Shown: positions 6,856 through 10,515 of the stretch, one piece after another
Numbering within the stretch: the stretch's first letter is position 1
Layout of the letters: each line of letters opens with the position of its first letter
Assembly (NCBI RefSeq): GCF_001556865.1
Contig: NZ_LSJY01000069.1
Span: forward strand, 1-10,515
Length of the DNA stretch: 10,515 nt
Direction of reading: 5' to 3'
DNA from: Sphingobium sp. CCH11-B1
GTDB lineage: Bacteria > Pseudomonadota > Alphaproteobacteria > Sphingomonadales > Sphingomonadaceae
Program-made: the position numbers and the translations under genes
Notes under the pieces: model-generated
What the model saw: only the letters and a program-made list of their open reading frames with translations
What the model was told of the DNA's origin: nothing
The model's database searches: none

Positions 6856-7845
6856 ATGGCCGAATGGCTCTATGAAGAAGGCATTGGCGAGGCTCGCGCC
6901 GCGCTGATCGAACATGGCCGGCTGGCCGAGGCATTGGTGGAACGCGATAGCGACGTCGTCCGCGCCGGCGCGGTCGTCCAAGGCCGCCTTGTCGCCACGC
7001 TCATTCCCCGCAAGCGAGGTGTTGTGCGTCTGACAACGGGCGAGGAAGCGTTGCTCGAACCCATCCCGCCCCGGCTTGCGGAGGGTGCCAACGTCCTCGT
7101 CGAAATCCTGCGTGAAGCCGTTCCGGAGGAAGGCCGCCCAAAACGCGCCAAGGCCCGTGTCGCGTCGCAGGGCGCCAAGCCCCAGCCCGGCCCCAGCCTG
7201 TTGCAGCGCATCCGCGCCACCGGCATTCCCGTCGTCCCGTGCCCCGCGCATGAGGAAGATCGGCTGGAAGCGCACGGGTGGAGCGAACTGATGGAGGAGG
7301 CAATGAGCGGAGAGGTGGGCACGGAAGCCGCCGCCCTGCGCCTCTTTCTCACCCCGGCCATGCTGCTGATCGACGTGGATGGCTCGCTCCCACCTGCGCA
7401 GCTAGGCCCCAAGGGGGCAAAGCTCGCGGCCCAGACCATCCGCCGCATGGGCCTGGCAGGGTCGATCGGCATCGACCTGCCCACCATGAACAACAAGGAC
7501 GAGCGGATGATCGCCGCCGCCCAGATCGACAAATATCTGCCGCTCCCCTTCGAACGCACGGCGGTGAACGGCTTTGGCTTCCTCCAGATCATCCGTCGGC
7601 GCGAGCGTGCAAACCTCATGGAGTTGCTGCGCGATGATCCGGTGCGCACCGCCGCCATGGCGCTGCTACGCCGGGCGGAACGGCACGGGCAAGGCGGCCC
7701 CGCGACGATTACCGCCGCGCCGTCCATCATCGATCTGTTGCGCAAGCGCCCAGACTGGATCGAGCATCTCGCCCGCCGGCGTGGCGGCGCGATTGCCTTG
7801 GCAATCGATGCGACACTCTCCATATCGGCGGGCCATGTCGCCTAA
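6856..7845 (+). CDS. Compact ribonuclease E/G family protein
   Basis: RNase E/G enzymes cut single-stranded RNA during rRNA and mRNA processing. This 329-residue protein is well below E. coli RNase G (489) and far below RNase E. A short N-terminal beta-rich S1-like region (about 1-95) is followed by a basic linker with PKRAKARV and the DNase-I-like catalytic region. LLIDVDGS (D173, D175) corresponds to the E. coli RNase E IDIN motif, with D173 at D303 and D175 replacing N305. IGIDLPTM supplies D207 at the D346 position. Both metal-binding aspartates are kept, so activity is plausible, but the N-to-D change and small size are unusual. I see no CPxC zinc-link motif. It starts 3 bp after maf and overlaps yacG by 11 bp. 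It could be called rng-like; I leave the symbol empty because of the divergence. Confidence 0.82.
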   Translation: MAEWLYEEGIGEARAALIEHGRLAEALVERDSDVVRAGAVVQGRLVATLIPRKRGVVRLTTGEEALLEPIPPRLAEGANVLVEILREAVPEEGRPKRAKARVASQGAKPQPGPSLLQRIRATGIPVVPCPAHEEDRLEAHGWSELMEEAMSGEVGTEAAALRLFLTPAMLLIDVDGSLPPAQLGPKGAKLAAQTIRRMGLAGSIGIDLPTMNNKDERMIAAAQIDKYLPLPFERTAVNGFGFLQIIRRRERANLMELLRDDPVRTAAMALLRRAERHGQGGPATITAAPSIIDLLRKRPDWIEHLARRRGGAIALAIDATLSISAGHVA

Positions 7846-8029
7846 ACCCGCCTCCTGCCCGATTTGCGGCCAGTCGTCGCAACCCGCTTCGCGCCCCTTC
7901 TGCAGCCCCGCCTGCCGCGATCGCGACCTGCTCCAATGGCTGGGCGACGGCTATCGCGTACCCGGCGCGTCGGCCGATCTAACGGCGCAAAAAAATGGTG
8001 ACGAAGGGCTGGACAGCGAAGCGGATTGA
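7835..8029 (+). CDS. yacG: DNA gyrase inhibitor YacG, zinc-ribbon protein
   Basis: YacG is a tiny zinc protein that binds GyrB and inhibits gyrase. The 64-residue product matches the family size and has the four-cysteine pattern C8-x2-C11-x11-C23-x3-C27, followed by RDRDLLQWL and GDGYRVPG, the conserved helix and following loop. The acidic C-terminal tail (about 48-64) is variable in the family. The ATG lies within the last codons of the RNase gene (11-base overlap, different frame), pointing to translational coupling. The frame is open far upstream inside the RNase gene, but that is non-coding shadow; homology begins at this ATG. The tRNA-Phe promoter overlaps its last codons. Confidence 0.92.
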   Translation: MSPKPASCPICGQSSQPASRPFCSPACRDRDLLQWLGDGYRVPGASADLTAQKNGDEGLDSEAD

Positions 8030-8038
8030 CGCTTATAG
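8010..8038 (+). promoter_or_regulatory. tRNA-Phe promoter
   Basis: TGGACA (8010-8015) and TTATAG (8033-8038) are separated by exactly 17 bp, a good sigma-70-type promoter. The -35 box lies in the last codons of yacG. Transcription would start near 8045, leaving about 35 nt of 5' leader before the mature tRNA. The leader is very GC-rich and contains GGCGGCC/GGCCGCC (8054-8067), able to form a small hairpin. Confidence 0.6.
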
Positions 8039-8079
8039 GCACGCCTCCATCGGGCGGCCTGGCCGCCGGAAGACCCCGT

Positions 8080-8155
8080 GCCCGGGTAGCTCAGTTGGTA
8101 GAGCATGCGACTGAAAATCGCAGTGTCGGCGGTTCGACTCCGTCCCCGGGCACCA
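8080..8155 (+). tRNA. tRNA-Phe (anticodon GAA)
   Basis: A complete 76-nt tRNA with encoded CCA. The acceptor stem GCCCGGG (8080-8086) pairs perfectly with CCCGGGC (8145-8151). The discriminator is A8152 and CCA is 8153-8155. The anticodon stem TGCGA/TCGCA (8106-8110, 8118-8122) encloses the loop CTGAAAA with anticodon GAA at 8113-8115. The T arm has stem GGCGG/CCGTC (one G-U) and loop TTCGACT. The variable loop is 5 nt. The 3' end is followed at once by AT-richer DNA and an integrase remnant, so it may have served as an integration site. Confidence 0.98.
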
Positions 8156-8189
8156 TTAAATTACTGAAAAGTAGCGTATTTACGGCTAA

Positions 8190-8206
8190 AAAGCGAGTGG
8201 CGCTTT
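8190..8206 (+). terminator. Small hairpin downstream of tRNA-Phe
   Basis: AAAGCG (8190-8195) and CGCTTT (8201-8206) form a 6-bp stem with a 5-nt loop, 35 bases after the tRNA. The last arm ends in TTT followed by CTTCC, so it could be a weak intrinsic terminator for the tRNA. The stem is short, so support is limited. Confidence 0.28.
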
Positions 8207-8235
8207 CTTCCGCGTGTAATTCCTGTTTAATGGAT

Positions 8236-8792
8236 TCAGATCGGCACTGCGATGCGCCGCTCAAGGTTGTCCATCGCGGCATCCATATGTTCGCCATTTG
8301 CATGGGCGGAGCGTGCCACCATAGCTAGAGTTTTATGCCCGCTCACCTTCTGAACGGTGGGAAGGTCAACACCCGCCTGCGCCAGATGCGTAATAGCTGT
8401 ATGACGGAACCTATGACGCAGAACTTCATCGGGATTGAGGCCAGCCGCCTTGATGACCCGCCAGTAGACCTTCTGTATCGTCATCACCCTACCTGATTGA
8501 CTGGCATTGTTCGGGAACAGCCATTCGGCATCGCCGGGCAGGCCTTCCGGATGAGCCTTCAAGAAATCGGACAGGGCCTTGGTCATCGGCTGCTCCCGCT
8601 GGCCCGCCTTGGCGCTAGGAATGAAGATACGGCGCTTATCGAAGTCGAGATGCTCGGTTTGATGCTCAGCACTTCGGACATTCGCATGGAAGTCGAGAGA
8701 GCAATCACGCAGAAAGGATAGATATGCGGGCTGAGGTCGTTCCTTGCTGCCGCGATGATTCGGGCGCTGTGCCCAGATCTCTCTGCAGGAGA
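8236..8792 (-). pseudogene. Tyrosine recombinase/phage integrase remnant (truncated, frameshifted, active-site mutant)
   Basis: The C-terminal catalytic domain of a site-specific tyrosine recombinase, reading leftwards to a stop at 8236-8238. The downstream frame (8655 to 8236) carries LDFDKRRIFIPSAKAG with the beta-hairpin Lys, WLFPNN, the HRFRHTAITHL box (His and the second catalytic Arg) and SGHKTLAMV. The position of the Tyr nucleophile is Ser: the text reads MVARSAHANG where relatives have a RY or RYSH-type sequence. The preceding part, including STSMRMSEVLSIK with the first catalytic Arg (codon 8682-8684), lies in another frame (8792-8656). A one-base loss at 8656-8657 would explain the break. 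That frame meets a stop at 8793-8795 and no N-terminal core-binding domain is visible. Three independent lesions make this a non-functional relic of an integrative element beside tRNA-Phe. Confidence 0.88.
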
Positions 8793-8907
8793 TTATCAAG
8801 TCGATTTCCAGCCCGAACTGCGCGCCGACGAGCCGACCCAAGGTCCAATTGTCTGACGCACCATGAACGCCATGCTGATCCCGAAGATTCACGACTGACT
8901 TGATCTT
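8793..8907. other. Unassigned stretch between integrase remnant and aldehyde dehydrogenase gene
   Basis: This stretch shows no recognisable domain. The - strand frame used by the integrase C-terminal part stays open here and the + strand also has an open frame ending at a TGA near 8853, but neither resembles a family I know. No clear -35/-10 pair or sigma-54 (-24/-12) promoter for the following gene is evident. It may be a recombination scar or part of the lost N-terminal half of the integrase. Confidence 0.4.
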
Positions 8908-8917
8908 GGGAGACGGG

Positions 8918-10441
<1,524 letters not shown>

Positions 10442-10450
10442 CTTGTCACG

Positions 10451-10487
10451 CGAAGCGTTGGCCATTTTCCCCTTGGCTGGCGCTTCG
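10451..10487 (+). terminator. Hairpin downstream of the aldehyde dehydrogenase
   Basis: CGAAGCG (10451-10457) pairs with CGCTTCG (10481-10487), and GCCA (10461-10464) can pair with TGGC inside the loop. It starts ten bases after the stop codon and has no T-run, so a terminator role is only likely, not shown. An alternative fold pairs CCCCTTGG (10469-10476) with CCAAGGGG (10508-10515), which reaches the end of the window. Confidence 0.4.
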
Positions 10488-10515
10488 TCCCGTGGCGGGC
10501 ATCCTTCCCAAGGGG

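Noticed and set aside
8026..8328. + strand open frame running through tRNA-Phe
   Set aside because: It spans the tRNA and the antisense of the integrase remnant; it has no domain and no ribosome-binding site.
8858..8864. GCACCAT, matching the tRNA-Phe end plus one base, as a possible second attachment site
   Set aside because: Seven bases are too few; an att repeat from a tRNA normally includes the T arm or anticodon region. A chance match in this length is quite possible.

Overview
The window is high-GC chromosomal DNA from an alphaproteobacterium, most likely Sphingomonadales (Sphingobium/Sphingomonas-like). This is an inference from protein style, codon use and the infA-maf-RNase-yacG gene order; no ribosomal marker is present to prove it. 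Every intact protein gene is on the + strand.

Left part (1-5988) is biotin synthesis. bioF and bioD are translationally coupled. They are separated from bioA by two exported-protein genes: an M13 zinc metallopeptidase and a small Ala/Pro-rich DUF4168-type protein. A strong intrinsic terminator closes the DUF4168 gene 17 nt before the bioA start. BioF makes KAPA, BioA converts it to DAPA and BioD makes dethiobiotin, so three consecutive steps are encoded here. bioB is not in the window. bioF and bioA both have -35/-10-like elements placed so that transcription would begin at or next to the ATG, suggesting leaderless mRNAs.

Middle part (6048-8155) is a compact housekeeping block: infA (IF-1), maf (nucleotide pyrophosphatase), a short RNase E/G-family protein, yacG (zinc-ribbon gyrase inhibitor) and tRNA-Phe(GAA). 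The tRNA has its own promoter, which begins inside the yacG 3' end.

Right part (8156-10515) looks accessory. After the tRNA comes an AT-richer junction and a decayed tyrosine-recombinase gene on the - strand. It has lost its N-terminal part, carries a -1 frameshift and has Ser where the nucleophilic Tyr should be. A short unassigned stretch follows, then an intact NAD(P)-dependent aldehyde dehydrogenase. The simplest reading is an old integration next to tRNA-Phe whose integrase has died.

I found no evidence for a new defence, mobile or biosynthetic system. The most informative observations are the dead integrase, the repeated leaderless-type promoters, the interrupted bio cluster, a possible EcfG-type stress promoter and the reduced RNase E/G protein.
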